A stretch of DNA of 64,000 bases. It comes from Aureibaculum luteum (lineage in GTDB: Bacteria > Bacteroidota > Bacteroidia > Flavobacteriales > Flavobacteriaceae). A program made the translations under genes and the position numbers. The notes beneath the pieces are model-generated. The model saw only the letters and a program-made list of their open reading frames with translations. It had not been told where the DNA came from and did no database searches. The stretch is taken from the NCBI RefSeq assembly GCF_003449015.1, contig NZ_QRGD01000001.1, positions 124,001 through 188,000 on the forward strand, given 5' to 3'. Positions within the stretch are counted from its first letter, which is position 1, and every line of letters begins with the position of its first letter. Below are positions 45,074-55,078 of this stretch, in pieces.

Positions 45074-46384
45074 TTAGGCTGATGGTGTTAACTTTTTAAA
45101 CATATCTATGTAAATTTTACGCCATCGTCTCCATCTGTATCTATTACCCAATGTTTCGTTATGAAAAAGCGTAATAAAAGTACCATCCACTTTTTTAACT
45201 TGATTGGCTAAGTCAATAATTACTTCAAAAGACTTTTTATTTGGAAGATTTAAATAATCTTTTAAAGTACCATCCATAACCGCAAAAGGAAAAACTTTTA
45301 ATGGCGTTTGAATTTCAAATTCTAAATCATAGAAATAAAACGGCGTGCATGTGCTCGCCCTAAAACCGAAATGAGAAGCATACCCCATAGTATAATCTTC
45401 CTTTACTTCTAAATTTACCAAATTTTGATACGTTTCTGGTAAATCTAAACGCAGATAATGTTGTCTCGATTTCTCAATAGGTCTGTTTACAATAGATTCT
45501 AATCGCAATTTTTCTTTCTGTAATTTACTTTCGTCTTTTGAAGTAAAGTACGATGGATGTAACCCAACTTCAGCATAATCGGCTACAGATTTAATTAATG
45601 ATTGATAACTAGCATTTCTTGAAGATGTATTTTTATCGAAAGTGGTATATCCACCCACAGAAAAGAAAAATATAGTTCTGATATTATATTGTTTTTGTAA
45701 ACTAATTAGGTCATCAAAAGTATCGAAAGGGTCTTGTTTAAAGCCTAAAATAACCAACGACCTATACCATAAATCAAAAAGCCTCAATTTTGATAAATCT
45801 TTAAAATATCCAGCCACTGTTCTTACCAAACCTTTATGTTTAAAACAGTACGCAATATCAACATCTATAGTTGATATAAATTTGAATTCTCTTTGTTTTA
45901 ATATACTTGATGGGTACTTTTCTTTCAATATTTGCTTAAATTTATATGCCCAAATATCAATTAAAGGTTTATGTAAAAATTGATGCTTAAATGCTAGGCT
46001 ATCTTCTGCTGGATAACGTTCATGTTCATCTCTAAGATGCGGTAAATATTCTTCATATCTACTCACTAAATAAAAGGTAGCTGCAAATATGTCAAATGGC
46101 ACGGAAGCCTCTTGTCGTGTTTGAAAAAAACACTGAACGCCATCCCATTCGCCCATTTTAATTTCAATATCATTAATACCTTGCTCAAACAGAAGATCAG
46201 TACTTCTAATAAATATTTCATTCCCAAAGGGTTGTTTACCATAGGATAATTTATATCCTTCATGGGCAATAAAATCTTCTACTTTTGATGTAAAATCAAC
46301 TTGAATTTTTAAAATCCTTGTAAAAAAGTGTTTGAAAGTATAGGTTAACCTAGGCGTTATTTTATTGGAATATACTAGTAGCAT
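45074..46384 (-). CDS. Polysaccharide deacetylase family protein
   Basis: A 436-residue protein. The N-terminal 130 residues form a beta-rich domain found with bacterial deacetylases of exopolysaccharide loci. The NodB-type region begins at KFISTIDVDIAY (catalytic Asp pair, about residue 170) and continues with FFFSVGGYTTFDKN, VGLHPSYFTSKDE (metal-binding His) and a C-terminal TFITLFHNETLGNRYRWRRW. It is predicted to remove acetyl groups from a surface polysaccharide. It shares an operon with the FemAB-like gene and is separated from radC by 88 bases. Confidence 0.85.
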   Translation of the reverse strand: MLLVYSNKITPRLTYTFKHFFTRILKIQVDFTSKVEDFIAHEGYKLSYGKQPFGNEIFIRSTDLLFEQGINDIEIKMGEWDGVQCFFQTRQEASVPFDIFAATFYLVSRYEEYLPHLRDEHERYPAEDSLAFKHQFLHKPLIDIWAYKFKQILKEKYPSSILKQREFKFISTIDVDIAYCFKHKGLVRTVAGYFKDLSKLRLFDLWYRSLVILGFKQDPFDTFDDLISLQKQYNIRTIFFFSVGGYTTFDKNTSSRNASYQSLIKSVADYAEVGLHPSYFTSKDESKLQKEKLRLESIVNRPIEKSRQHYLRLDLPETYQNLVNLEVKEDYTMGYASHFGFRASTCTPFYFYDLEFEIQTPLKVFPFAVMDGTLKDYLNLPNKKSFEVIIDLANQVKKVDGTFITLFHNETLGNRYRWRRWRKIYIDMFKKLTPSA

Positions 46385-46472
46385 TATTTTTTCATGTTCA
46401 GTTTTCGACAGGCAGTTGCAGTCTTCGTATGACTATTCATAGTATAACAAACTAATAGTTATGATGTAAAAA

Positions 46473-47171
46473 CTACATCAAATTACCATCTGCAAAGCTA
46501 AAGTAATCTTTTTCAGTTATTATTAAATGGTCTAATACTTTTATATCTAAAGTTTTACCTGCTTCTTGTATTTTTTTTGTCAAATCAATATCTGCTTTAC
46601 TAGGTTTTAAATTTCCTGACGGATGGTTATGACTGAGAATAATGGCAACGGATGAAAGCTCTAATGCTTTTTTAAATAACATTCTAACATCTACTAAAGT
46701 GCCGGTTATACCACCGCTACTTAATTTGTTTTTGTAAATAATTTTATTAGAATTGTTTAAATAGAGTAACCAAAATTCTTCATGTAATAATTCGCCAATT
46801 ATGGGTTGCATAATTTCAAAAACCGCCTTACTACTAGATATTTTTGGTTTTATTAAAGCCTCTTCTAATCTTCGTCTTCGACCAAGTTCTAAGGCAGTAA
46901 TTATCGTGATAGCTTTAGCTTCTCCTATTCCTTTAAATTGCATTAGATCGTTAACAGACAGTTTACCCAATTCGCTTAGATTATTATTTACATTCGCTAA
47001 AATTCGCTTTGACAAATCTACAGCACTTTCTTGTCTATTTCCAGATCCAATTAATATAGCAACCAACTCTGCATCAGATAAAGAGTCTTTACCCTTAATT
47101 ATTAATTTTTCTCTTGGTCTGTCATCTTCCTTCCAACCTTTAATTGAAGTTGGTTTATTTTGATCGTCCAT
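46473..47171 (-). CDS. radC: DNA repair protein RadC (MPN/JAB domain)
   Basis: A 232-residue protein. The N-terminal helix-hairpin-helix region (KFKGIGEAKAITIITALELGR-like, about 60-85) is followed by a JAB1/MPN metalloprotease-like domain with the HNHPSGN motif (about 175-181) and SKADIDLTKKIQ. The family name is historical; direct DNA repair activity is not established, and roles in genome plasticity have been proposed. It is complete and alone, with the 46385-46472 gap holding GGCAGT-type repeat words on its 3' side. Confidence 0.92.
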   Translation of the reverse strand: MDDQNKPTSIKGWKEDDRPREKLIIKGKDSLSDAELVAILIGSGNRQESAVDLSKRILANVNNNLSELGKLSVNDLMQFKGIGEAKAITIITALELGRRRRLEEALIKPKISSSKAVFEIMQPIIGELLHEEFWLLYLNNSNKIIYKNKLSSGGITGTLVDVRMLFKKALELSSVAIILSHNHPSGNLKPSKADIDLTKKIQEAGKTLDIKVLDHLIITEKDYFSFADGNLM

Positions 47172-47389
47172 GCTTACTACTCCTATTTATGAAATTATTC
47201 TTTTACTAGAATTTGTTCAATTTAATAAATAATTATCTTTCTATGCATTAAGTAGTTACTTAAAGTATAAAAAAGGATCTTACTTATCAAATTTTATGTC
47301 CTTATGCTTCTAAAACACAACTATTGAAGTCAATAGCACTCATTTTCTACTAAAATTTAAAAAGTTCAAATAAGTATTAGAAAAAACAA

Positions 47390-47397
47390 TACTTTTG
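47390..47397 (+). promoter_or_regulatory. Candidate -7 promoter element of trkA-trkH
   Basis: TACTTTTG matches TAnnTTTG exactly, 27 bases before the trkA ATG. It overlaps the TTG of a longer reading frame, which supports the ATG at 47425 as start. Confidence 0.5.
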
Positions 47398-47424
47398 TAT
47401 ATACTTTCAAATTTAAAATTATTT

Positions 47425-48774
47425 ATGAGAATAATTATTGCTGGTGCTGGTGAAGTAGGTTTTCATTTAGCCAAGCTACTCTCTTTTGAAGCTCACGACA
47501 TTACACTTATCGATGAAAAATCGGAACGATTGCACTATGCTGATTTACGTTTAGATATAAAAGTAATGAAAGGTAATGCCACATCAATACGAGTTTTAAA
47601 ACAAGCTGATGTAAAACATACAGATTTGGTAATAGCAGTAACTTCAAATGAAACTGTTAACATTACAATATGCTTTTTAGCTAAAAGACTGGGTGCTAAG
47701 CAAACCATTGCGAGAGTTCGTAATTCAGAATTCATAGATAATAAAAATGAAATCAATTTTTCAGAATATGGTATTGATGAATTAATTTCTACAGAAGAAT
47801 TAGCTACCAAAGAAATTAAAATGCTTCTGAATCAGGCTGCATTTAACCATATGCATGAATTTGAAGATGGTCAATTGAGCTTATTAGGTATTATATTATC
47901 CAAATCGGCACCATTTGTAGGAATGTCTGTAAAAGAGGCCGCAGCTACTTTTCCAGAAATTCATTTTATGCCCATTGCAATACAGACTAATAATTCTAGT
48001 AATAGTATTATCCCCAGAGGTGATACTGTGTTTAAAAGTGGTGACCTTGCTTTTTTTATTACGGTAAAAGAAGGTGTTAATGAATTATATAAATTAACTG
48101 GAAAAACAAGAGAGCCGGTAAAAAACATAATGATATTGGGTGGTAGTTCTGTAGGCAGAAGAGTAGCCAAACAACTATGCAACAAACACCTAAATGTCAA
48201 AATTATAGAAAAAAACAAAACAAGAGCATTAGAATTGGCTGATAGGTTACCAAATGCCTTGGTTATACATGGTGATGGTAGAGATATTGAACTATTAGAT
48301 GAGGAAAGTATAGAAAGCATGGATGTTTTCATTGGAGCTACAACAAGCTCTGAAGCAAATATTATGGCCTGCTTAATTGCAAAATCAAAGGGTGTTAAAA
48401 AAACGATTGCATTAGCTGAAATTGTAGATTATTCTAAACTTTCTCATTCCATCGGAATTCATAGTATTATCAATAAAAAATTATTAGCAGCAAATTCAAT
48501 TTTTAAACATGTTAGAAAAGGAGATGTTTTAGAAATTGCTACCTTAAATAATTTAGATGTTGAAATCTTAGAATTTCAAGTTAGAGAAGGATCTAAAATC
48601 ACAACTAAAGACATTAGAGATTTAAACTTGCCTAGAGAAGCTACCATTGGTGGTGTTATTAGAGATGGGAAAGGAGTCATAGCTTTAGGTGACTTTAGAA
48701 TTAGAACGAATGATAAAGTAGTTGTTAGCTGTTTATCAGATACACTTAAAAAGGTTGAAAAGTTTTTCGCCTAA
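47425..48774 (+). CDS. trkA: Trk potassium transporter peripheral subunit TrkA
   Basis: A 449-residue regulatory subunit of the Trk potassium channel, starting at the ATG at 47425 (MRIIIAGAGEVGFHLAK). It has two NAD-binding RCK domains in tandem: the first with GAGEVG and IDEKSERL, the second at about 230 with IMILGGSSVGRRVAKQL and IHGDGRDIELL. Each is followed by an RCK-C ligand-binding domain. The ring it forms gates TrkH in response to nucleotides. It is followed by trkH after 18 bases, so the pair is one operon. Confidence 0.95.
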   Translation: MRIIIAGAGEVGFHLAKLLSFEAHDITLIDEKSERLHYADLRLDIKVMKGNATSIRVLKQADVKHTDLVIAVTSNETVNITICFLAKRLGAKQTIARVRNSEFIDNKNEINFSEYGIDELISTEELATKEIKMLLNQAAFNHMHEFEDGQLSLLGIILSKSAPFVGMSVKEAAATFPEIHFMPIAIQTNNSSNSIIPRGDTVFKSGDLAFFITVKEGVNELYKLTGKTREPVKNIMILGGSSVGRRVAKQLCNKHLNVKIIEKNKTRALELADRLPNALVIHGDGRDIELLDEESIESMDVFIGATTSSEANIMACLIAKSKGVKKTIALAEIVDYSKLSHSIGIHSIINKKLLAANSIFKHVRKGDVLEIATLNNLDVEILEFQVREGSKITTKDIRDLNLPREATIGGVIRDGKGVIALGDFRIRTNDKVVVSCLSDTLKKVEKFFA

Positions 48775-48792
48775 GATCACATTATAATATAA

Positions 48793-50310
48793 ATGAAAAA
48801 TTTAAACATAAAAATCATTTTTCAAATGATGGGGTTTCTCCTCATTTTTAATGGTCTTTTTATGCTCATATCAGCAGGTGTAAGTTTCTATTACAAAGAT
48901 GGTGCTACTGAAGGAATCTTTTTTGCAGGCATCATCACCATATTGGCAGGGTTAATTTCAAGGTTTACAACCAAAAATTTTAAAAAAAGAATTAATAAGC
49001 AAGAGGGCTACATTATTGTTACCCTTGGTTGGGTTTTTATGTCTTTATCAGGTTCTTTACCCTATCTGTTCTCTGAAGCAATACCTTCATTTACCAATGC
49101 TTTTTTTGAAACTATGTCAGGCTATACCACAACAGGAGCCTCCATTTTAAATGATATTGAAAGTATGCCACAGGGTATACTCTTTTGGCGTAGTACAACA
49201 CATTGGATTGGCGGTATGGGTATTATCGTTTTAACCATTGCCGTTTTACCTTTATTAGGAATTGGTGGTATGCAACTTTTTGCTGCAGAAGCTCCAGGGC
49301 CTTCTGCAGATAAATTACATCCACGTATTACAGACACTGCTAAAAGATTGTATTTAATTTATTTAGGCCTTACAGTAGCGGAAGCTGTATTTTTAAAACT
49401 AGCTGGAATGAGTGTTTTCGATGCTGCAAACCATGCTATGAGTACACTTTCTACTGGTGGATTTTCAACAAAAAATGCGAGCGTTGCTTTTTGGAATGAC
49501 AAACCAATAATACACTATATCATAACCATTTTCATGATCATTGCAGGTACAAATTTTGTATTAACTTATTTTGCTTTCAGAGGAAAATTAAGTAATGTTT
49601 TTAAAGATGAAGAGTTTAGAGCCTATATTCTTAATATTATAGGAATTAGTGTTATTGTAGCGTTAATTATTTATTTTAGAGCAGATGTATCTAATCTTGC
49701 AACGGAGACACAGTTAATAGATCATCCTATGGTTTATGGCAGATTAGAAAGTGCCTTTAGACATGCTTTCTTTCAAGTAGCCAGTGTTATAACTACTACA
49801 GGATTTGTTTCAGCTGATTTTACCGTTTGGACTCATTTTTTAACCATATTGTTTTTTATCCTAATGTTTTTTGGTGCTTCGGCTGGTTCAACATCTGGTG
49901 GTATTAAATTTGTTCGTCATATTATAATGATAAAAAACGGTATTTTAGAATTTAAACGATCAATGCATCCAAGTGCGATTATACCCGTTTGGTATAATGG
50001 TAAAACAGTTTCTCAAGATATTGTATTTAACATTATGGCTTTTGTTATCCTCTACTTAATAGTATTTGCCTTAGGCTCTCTTGTCTTTGGATTACTTGGT
50101 CTTGATTTTATAAGTGCTATTGGTGGTTCTGCTTCTTCTCTAGGTAATGTTGGACCTGCATTTGGTCAATTAAGCCCGGTAAACAATTATGATAGTTTAC
50201 CAAGTTTAGGTAAATGGTGGTCTGCCTTTTTAATGTTATTAGGTAGACTCGAGTTATTTACCGTTTTAATACTATTTACCCCTTACTTTTGGAAAACAGG
50301 GAAGTTCTAA
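48793..50310 (+). CDS. trkH: Trk potassium uptake protein TrkH
   Basis: A 505-residue integral membrane protein with four repeated membrane-pore-membrane units. The selectivity-filter loops are recognisable: SGYTTTGASIL, LSTGGFSTKN, ITTTGFVSADF and SSLGNVGPAFG. It also has SAGSTSGGIKFVRH. It forms the K+-selective channel controlled by TrkA. It is complete, ends in KTGKF and is followed by a terminator shared with the convergent susD gene. Confidence 0.95.
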   Translation: MKNLNIKIIFQMMGFLLIFNGLFMLISAGVSFYYKDGATEGIFFAGIITILAGLISRFTTKNFKKRINKQEGYIIVTLGWVFMSLSGSLPYLFSEAIPSFTNAFFETMSGYTTTGASILNDIESMPQGILFWRSTTHWIGGMGIIVLTIAVLPLLGIGGMQLFAAEAPGPSADKLHPRITDTAKRLYLIYLGLTVAEAVFLKLAGMSVFDAANHAMSTLSTGGFSTKNASVAFWNDKPIIHYIITIFMIIAGTNFVLTYFAFRGKLSNVFKDEEFRAYILNIIGISVIVALIIYFRADVSNLATETQLIDHPMVYGRLESAFRHAFFQVASVITTTGFVSADFTVWTHFLTILFFILMFFGASAGSTSGGIKFVRHIIMIKNGILEFKRSMHPSAIIPVWYNGKTVSQDIVFNIMAFVILYLIVFALGSLVFGLLGLDFISAIGGSASSLGNVGPAFGQLSPVNNYDSLPSLGKWWSAFLMLLGRLELFTVLILFTPYFWKTGKF

Positions 50311-50315
50311 ATAAA

Positions 50316-50349
50316 AAAAATCCATCTTAAATTAATAAGATGGATTTTT
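50316..50349. terminator. Bidirectional terminator between trkH and susD locus 2
   Basis: Arms AAAAATCCATCTTA and TAAGATGGATTTTT pair perfectly with a six-base loop. The A and T tracts supply a U-run on both strands. It lies between two convergent genes. Confidence 0.9.
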
Positions 50350-50376
50350 GTTTGAATACTATCTTTCAATCAATTA

Positions 50377-51861
50377 TTAATTTACATCCCACCATAATTT
50401 AGTGTGGTTGTCATCGGCTCCTTGAGCAGTAATAATTGCAGTATAATTTGTAGGGTTATTATCTTGTACCGAAGAATCATAAGAATCTCTAACAGGAATT
50501 CTAGGATCACCAGCATTTGTTGAAGGAACTAAAACAGGGTAGTCAAATCTTCTCCACTCAGCCCATGCTTCCCAACCGTTTAAATATAATGCTATCCATT
50601 TTTGATAAGCGATGTCATTCATGCTTGTCCAAGGATGTGCTGCTATATAAGCAGTTTTATCAGCAGCATCTACACCCCAGTAATCCATAGAAGCAGCAAT
50701 ACCTTCTTCATATAAAACAGTAGCAGCAGTTCCACCAACATTCCATCCTTTTACTGCAGCTTCCGCCATAGCTAATTTCATTTGAGCGGCTGTATAAAGT
50801 GGTGTAGGATAATCTTCATCATAAATTATAGTTGCCGTTGGGAAAGAATAATCTGATACATTACCATTTACTGTTCCATTTGGAGCACCTACATATTTTG
50901 CATCTGTATTATTAGGAAACATTGGGTTAGAAGCTGTTCCAGAAGTAGCAGGTTCAGCAAACTTAAATAACCTAGGATCAAGATTTGATCTTAACGTTTC
51001 CATCATCGTTACTGATAATATATAATCTTCTCTTTCTTTCCACCTGTCATGCCATAGGCTATCATCTACATCAGTAGTTCCATACGTATATTCTAAATTT
51101 TGAGCATTCGTAATTATATAAACACCAGATGCAATTACTTCTTCAAATTTAGATTTAGCTAATGCAGGACTAACATCAGAAATTCTTAGTGCCATTGTCA
51201 TTTTTAACGAATTGGCAAATAACCACCATTTGTTCATGTCTCCGCTAAACATAACATCACCTTGGGGGCCTGTTTTAGTAGGATCAATAACACTCATTGC
51301 TGACTCCAAATCTGCAAATATGATGTTATATATTTCTTCTTGAGTATCAAATGCAGGTTGAGGTTGATCAATACCCTGAAAACCATCGGTATAAGGTAAC
51401 CCTCCCCATTTGTCTGTCATATAATGTAAAATATAACCTCTTAAAATCTTTGCAGTGGCAATTTGGTTGTTGTTATCACCAAATTGAGCAGCAGTAGCTA
51501 TTGTAGCCTCATCTTCATTAAGTTCTATAATTCGATTCAAATTTTGTATCGCACCCGTAAAGAAAGCATTGTAGCTTCTCGTTAAAGTTGCATATCTAGA
51601 ATCTCCTGGATATTGCCCTTCAGTCAACTGTTGCGTGAAGAGTATTCCTTGCATGTTTGTAGCTATACCATTTATGGAATTACCATCATTGTCATCAAAA
51701 CCACCTACGCGTTTCTGTGCTTGCGTAAGTAACTGTGAAGTTACCGCCGCTGTTGGCCCGTTAGGATTGTTATTTACATCTCCAAAATCTACAGTTTCAC
51801 AAGAGCTGTAAATAAAAGAAATACCAAGAACCAATATTATGTTTTTTATTTTGTTATTCAT
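50377..51861 (-). CDS. SusD/RagB family nutrient-binding lipoprotein (locus 2)
   Basis: A 494-residue lipoprotein. The lipobox is IYSSC followed by the acidic ETVDFGDVNNN, a likely cell-surface export signal. The MNKWWLFANSLKMTMALRI stretch at about 210-230 places it in the same SusD subgroup as locus 1, but overall identity is low. It has the C-terminal EAWAEWRRFDYP segment, near the typical end. It is 12 bases after its susC and forms the lid of that transporter. No degradative enzyme is encoded next to it. Confidence 0.93.
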   Translation of the reverse strand: MNNKIKNIILVLGISFIYSSCETVDFGDVNNNPNGPTAAVTSQLLTQAQKRVGGFDDNDGNSINGIATNMQGILFTQQLTEGQYPGDSRYATLTRSYNAFFTGAIQNLNRIIELNEDEATIATAAQFGDNNNQIATAKILRGYILHYMTDKWGGLPYTDGFQGIDQPQPAFDTQEEIYNIIFADLESAMSVIDPTKTGPQGDVMFSGDMNKWWLFANSLKMTMALRISDVSPALAKSKFEEVIASGVYIITNAQNLEYTYGTTDVDDSLWHDRWKEREDYILSVTMMETLRSNLDPRLFKFAEPATSGTASNPMFPNNTDAKYVGAPNGTVNGNVSDYSFPTATIIYDEDYPTPLYTAAQMKLAMAEAAVKGWNVGGTAATVLYEEGIAASMDYWGVDAADKTAYIAAHPWTSMNDIAYQKWIALYLNGWEAWAEWRRFDYPVLVPSTNAGDPRIPVRDSYDSSVQDNNPTNYTAIITAQGADDNHTKLWWDVN

Positions 51862-51873
51862 TTCAGTTTTTTT

Positions 51874-54800
51874 TTAAAATGTTAATTTTACATTAAGTCC
51901 AAAAGATCTGGTAATTGGTAATTGACCAGCTTCTGCCCAGTTTACACCGCTTCTTTTTTCAATTTCAGAAGGGTCAACCCAATTTAAATCAGAATCAATC
52001 AACCAAAGGTTGTTACCGAATACAGACAATTGAAGTGCTTCTAATCCCATTTTCGAAACTAAATCACTGTTAAAGTTATAATTTAACCTCGCCGTTCTTA
52101 ATTTTAGGTAAGTAGCATCATGTACATTATTTTCGTAAATGTTACCTAAGTTACCTAAGTTAAAATGATCTTGAGCATCAACATATTTATCAACTATAGT
52201 ACCGTCAGAGATCGGTACACCGTCTGCATCTGTACCCGTTTGTAATACACCGACAATGTGTACACCACCACCAGAAGCTACGGGATCTCTTAAAGGATTA
52301 CCCTTGTCATTTAAACCTGCAGTTTTTGCAGATAAACCTGAGTGATCCATATATCTTTCTGTTCTAGAATAATATAAACCTCCTTTTTGCCCGTCTAAAC
52401 CAACAAATAAATCTAAATTTTTATATCTAATTGTAGACGTTATACCATACGTATAATCAGGTAATAAACTACCTAATTTCTTATTAGATTCTCTTGCAAA
52501 CTGATCAGTACCTGTATAGATAATACTACCATCAGTGTGGTTAGCAAAACCTCTACCTAAGAATAAACCATATTCTTCACCAACTCTAGCTTGTAATTTC
52601 ATACTAGAAGTGTAGGTACTAATATCATAAGAATCGACACCTGGGTAAATGGCATCAACAAACTTCTCTAATGTTGCAAAGTTCACGCCTAGATCCCATG
52701 TAAAATCATCCGTTTTAATAATAGATCCATTTAATCCAATTTCAATACCTGTTGAAGTATTCTTACCTGAATTCACAATAATATCTCCATAACCAGTAGA
52801 ACCATCTAAATTAACTTCTACAGGTAAATCTTCATCAATTCTTTTAAAGTAAGTAACATCTAAACCAATTCTACTTTTTATAAATCTAAATTCAGCACCA
52901 ACCTCAAATTCACCTCTTGTACCACCAACTAAGTTAGGGTTATTTTGGCGACTAGCTACTGATAATGTACCCTGTCCTTGATATAGACCATTAACATTAT
53001 AAACACTAGAAATTTGATAAGGGTTTGGAAAATAAGGAGCTTTTGCATAACCAGCTCTAACTTTAAAGAATGTCATTATATTATTTTGAGGTAAAAGCTT
53101 GTTTACCAATAAACTTGTTGACACTCCATATGTTTCTACCCTATTATTGTCTGGATCAGCAGTAGAAGACCAGTCGAATCTGTAAGATCCATCAAGGTAC
53201 AACAAGTTTTTAAAACCAAAAGATGCTTTTAAAAAGGTACCTCTACTTTCAAGTTGCTCTATCGATGTACCTGCAGAAACAGGATCCTTAGACCCAGCTA
53301 AGCTGTAAAACTCAGGAATCGTTAAATCACCATTAGTACTAGCAGCTAAACCTTTAAAGTCCTGATTAATAATTTCCCCTCCTAAACTAGCAGCTACATC
53401 TAAAGTACCATCTAAAAAGCTATTATTATAATTTAACATACTAAAATAATGCTCTTTATTATATCGTCTTTGATATTCTGAATAACTCGCAGCCTCCAAT
53501 AAACTTTTAGTAGTACCACGATCATCATTAGCATAATTATGAAACGTTGATCTAACTTCAGCTATAATATTAAATTGGTCATTAAATTTGTAAGTACCCC
53601 CAATTTTACCATATGCAGAATTTTTATATTCATGTCTAAGGTTTTCAAAAGATTGAAAATCTGGCATATCCCAATATAATGGTCTTGCATCTCGTGCACT
53701 TCTTATGTTCCAAGATACTATTTGCCCATTACGTTCATAATCTCTTAATCTATCAAAATCAAGTTGTCTTTGCCACCATTGGTTCATATTTGAAGCTAAG
53801 TTGGCGTAACCTTGATCAGGATCATTTGTAGTTTTTCTATCTTGATAATTAACATTTACATTAACCGTAAATTTATCAGAAATGTCATAACTAGCATTTA
53901 AAGACATATTAATTGTCTTTTGATCAGAGTTTCTAATAATACCACCTTTATCTATAAGAGATATTGCTGATCTAATATTATAACCATCTCCACCTTTAGA
54001 AAAACTTAATGATGTATTGTTTGTGATACTAGTTCTATAAAATGAATCAACATCATTTGGTGTTGGTGACCATCCTCTTAACTCTCCAAATTCAGGAGTA
54101 CCTTGTACCCATGAATCCCAATGACGCACTAAAGTACCATCTAATTTAGGACCCCATGACTCATCAGCGTTATATTCCGGTATATTTTGACCGTCAAAAC
54201 TTGCCCAATCTGCTGGGTCAGTAGCTGGATCATAAGTAAACGTATTAAACGTTTGGCTATAACCACCACCGTATTCATTCTGATAATCTGGTACTATTGA
54301 AACATTACCAACAATAGTAGAATGATCAACAGTAAATGTTGCTTTACCATTTGTACCTTTTTTAGTAGTAATGATAATTACCCCGTTTCGACCTTCAGGA
54401 CCATATATTGCTGTTGCAGAAGCACCTTTTAAAACAGACATGTCTGCTATATCATTAGTATTAATGTCTCCCGTTTCATATACTTGAATTCCATCCACAA
54501 CATATAATACATCCGTTTCACCTCTTAATTTAATTTCAGAATCTCTAAAACCAGTACTTGCTTGACCTACAATTTGTACACCAGCCACTTTACCAGCTAA
54601 GGCGTTGTTTACGTCAATATCTTTACCTTTTTGAAGTTGTTCAGCATCTACAGATTGTTGAGAATACCCTAAGGATTTCTTTTCTCTCCTAAGACCTAAA
54701 CCGGTAACAACTACTTCGTCTAGTACATTGTCAGCTTCTAGAACTACATTCATAGTACTTGATGCTCCAACAGTAACTTCTTTTGTAGTCATACCAATAA

Positions 54801-55020
54801 AACTAAACTTAAGTACATCTCCTGCTTTTGCTTTGATAGTATAAATACCGTCAAAATCAGTTTCTGTACCCGAGGTTGTACCTTTAATGACTACACTAAC
54901 ACCTGGCAACGGGCCTGATTCATCTGAAACAGTACCATTAATTGTTCTCTCTTGTGCATGCAGTAGAGAACCACATAAAACAGAAAAAACCAACAATAAA
55001 TTGTAAAATTTAAATTTCAT
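51874..55020 (-). CDS. SusC/RagA family TonB-dependent outer membrane transporter (locus 2)
   Basis: A 1048-residue outer-membrane transporter. The signal peptide (MKFKFYNLLLVFSVLCGSLL) is followed by a carboxypeptidase-regulatory-like domain whose blocks SDESGPLPGVSVVIKGT, ETDFDGIYTI and LKFSFIGMTTKEV nearly repeat those of the first SusC. The plug has the signature VLKGASATAIYGPEGRNGVI, and the barrel ends NVKLTF. Outside the N-terminal 85 residues the two SusC proteins are much more different. A membrane-bound AraC regulator lies 597 bases upstream on the same strand and probably controls the pair (inference). Confidence 0.95.
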   Translation of the reverse strand: MKFKFYNLLLVFSVLCGSLLHAQERTINGTVSDESGPLPGVSVVIKGTTSGTETDFDGIYTIKAKAGDVLKFSFIGMTTKEVTVGASSTMNVVLEADNVLDEVVVTGLGLRREKKSLGYSQQSVDAEQLQKGKDIDVNNALAGKVAGVQIVGQASTGFRDSEIKLRGETDVLYVVDGIQVYETGDINTNDIADMSVLKGASATAIYGPEGRNGVIIITTKKGTNGKATFTVDHSTIVGNVSIVPDYQNEYGGGYSQTFNTFTYDPATDPADWASFDGQNIPEYNADESWGPKLDGTLVRHWDSWVQGTPEFGELRGWSPTPNDVDSFYRTSITNNTSLSFSKGGDGYNIRSAISLIDKGGIIRNSDQKTINMSLNASYDISDKFTVNVNVNYQDRKTTNDPDQGYANLASNMNQWWQRQLDFDRLRDYERNGQIVSWNIRSARDARPLYWDMPDFQSFENLRHEYKNSAYGKIGGTYKFNDQFNIIAEVRSTFHNYANDDRGTTKSLLEAASYSEYQRRYNKEHYFSMLNYNNSFLDGTLDVAASLGGEIINQDFKGLAASTNGDLTIPEFYSLAGSKDPVSAGTSIEQLESRGTFLKASFGFKNLLYLDGSYRFDWSSTADPDNNRVETYGVSTSLLVNKLLPQNNIMTFFKVRAGYAKAPYFPNPYQISSVYNVNGLYQGQGTLSVASRQNNPNLVGGTRGEFEVGAEFRFIKSRIGLDVTYFKRIDEDLPVEVNLDGSTGYGDIIVNSGKNTSTGIEIGLNGSIIKTDDFTWDLGVNFATLEKFVDAIYPGVDSYDISTYTSSMKLQARVGEEYGLFLGRGFANHTDGSIIYTGTDQFARESNKKLGSLLPDYTYGITSTIRYKNLDLFVGLDGQKGGLYYSRTERYMDHSGLSAKTAGLNDKGNPLRDPVASGGGVHIVGVLQTGTDADGVPISDGTIVDKYVDAQDHFNLGNLGNIYENNVHDATYLKLRTARLNYNFNSDLVSKMGLEALQLSVFGNNLWLIDSDLNWVDPSEIEKRSGVNWAEAGQLPITRSFGLNVKLTF

Positions 55021-55078
55021 AAAAATATATTTGAGTTAATAAAAATTAAAAGAATGCCAAACAAATAGTATAGAAGGA

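Noticed and set aside
45642-45983. 113-codon open frame opposite the deacetylase
   Set aside because: It is antisense to the conserved NodB-type region and has no features of its own.
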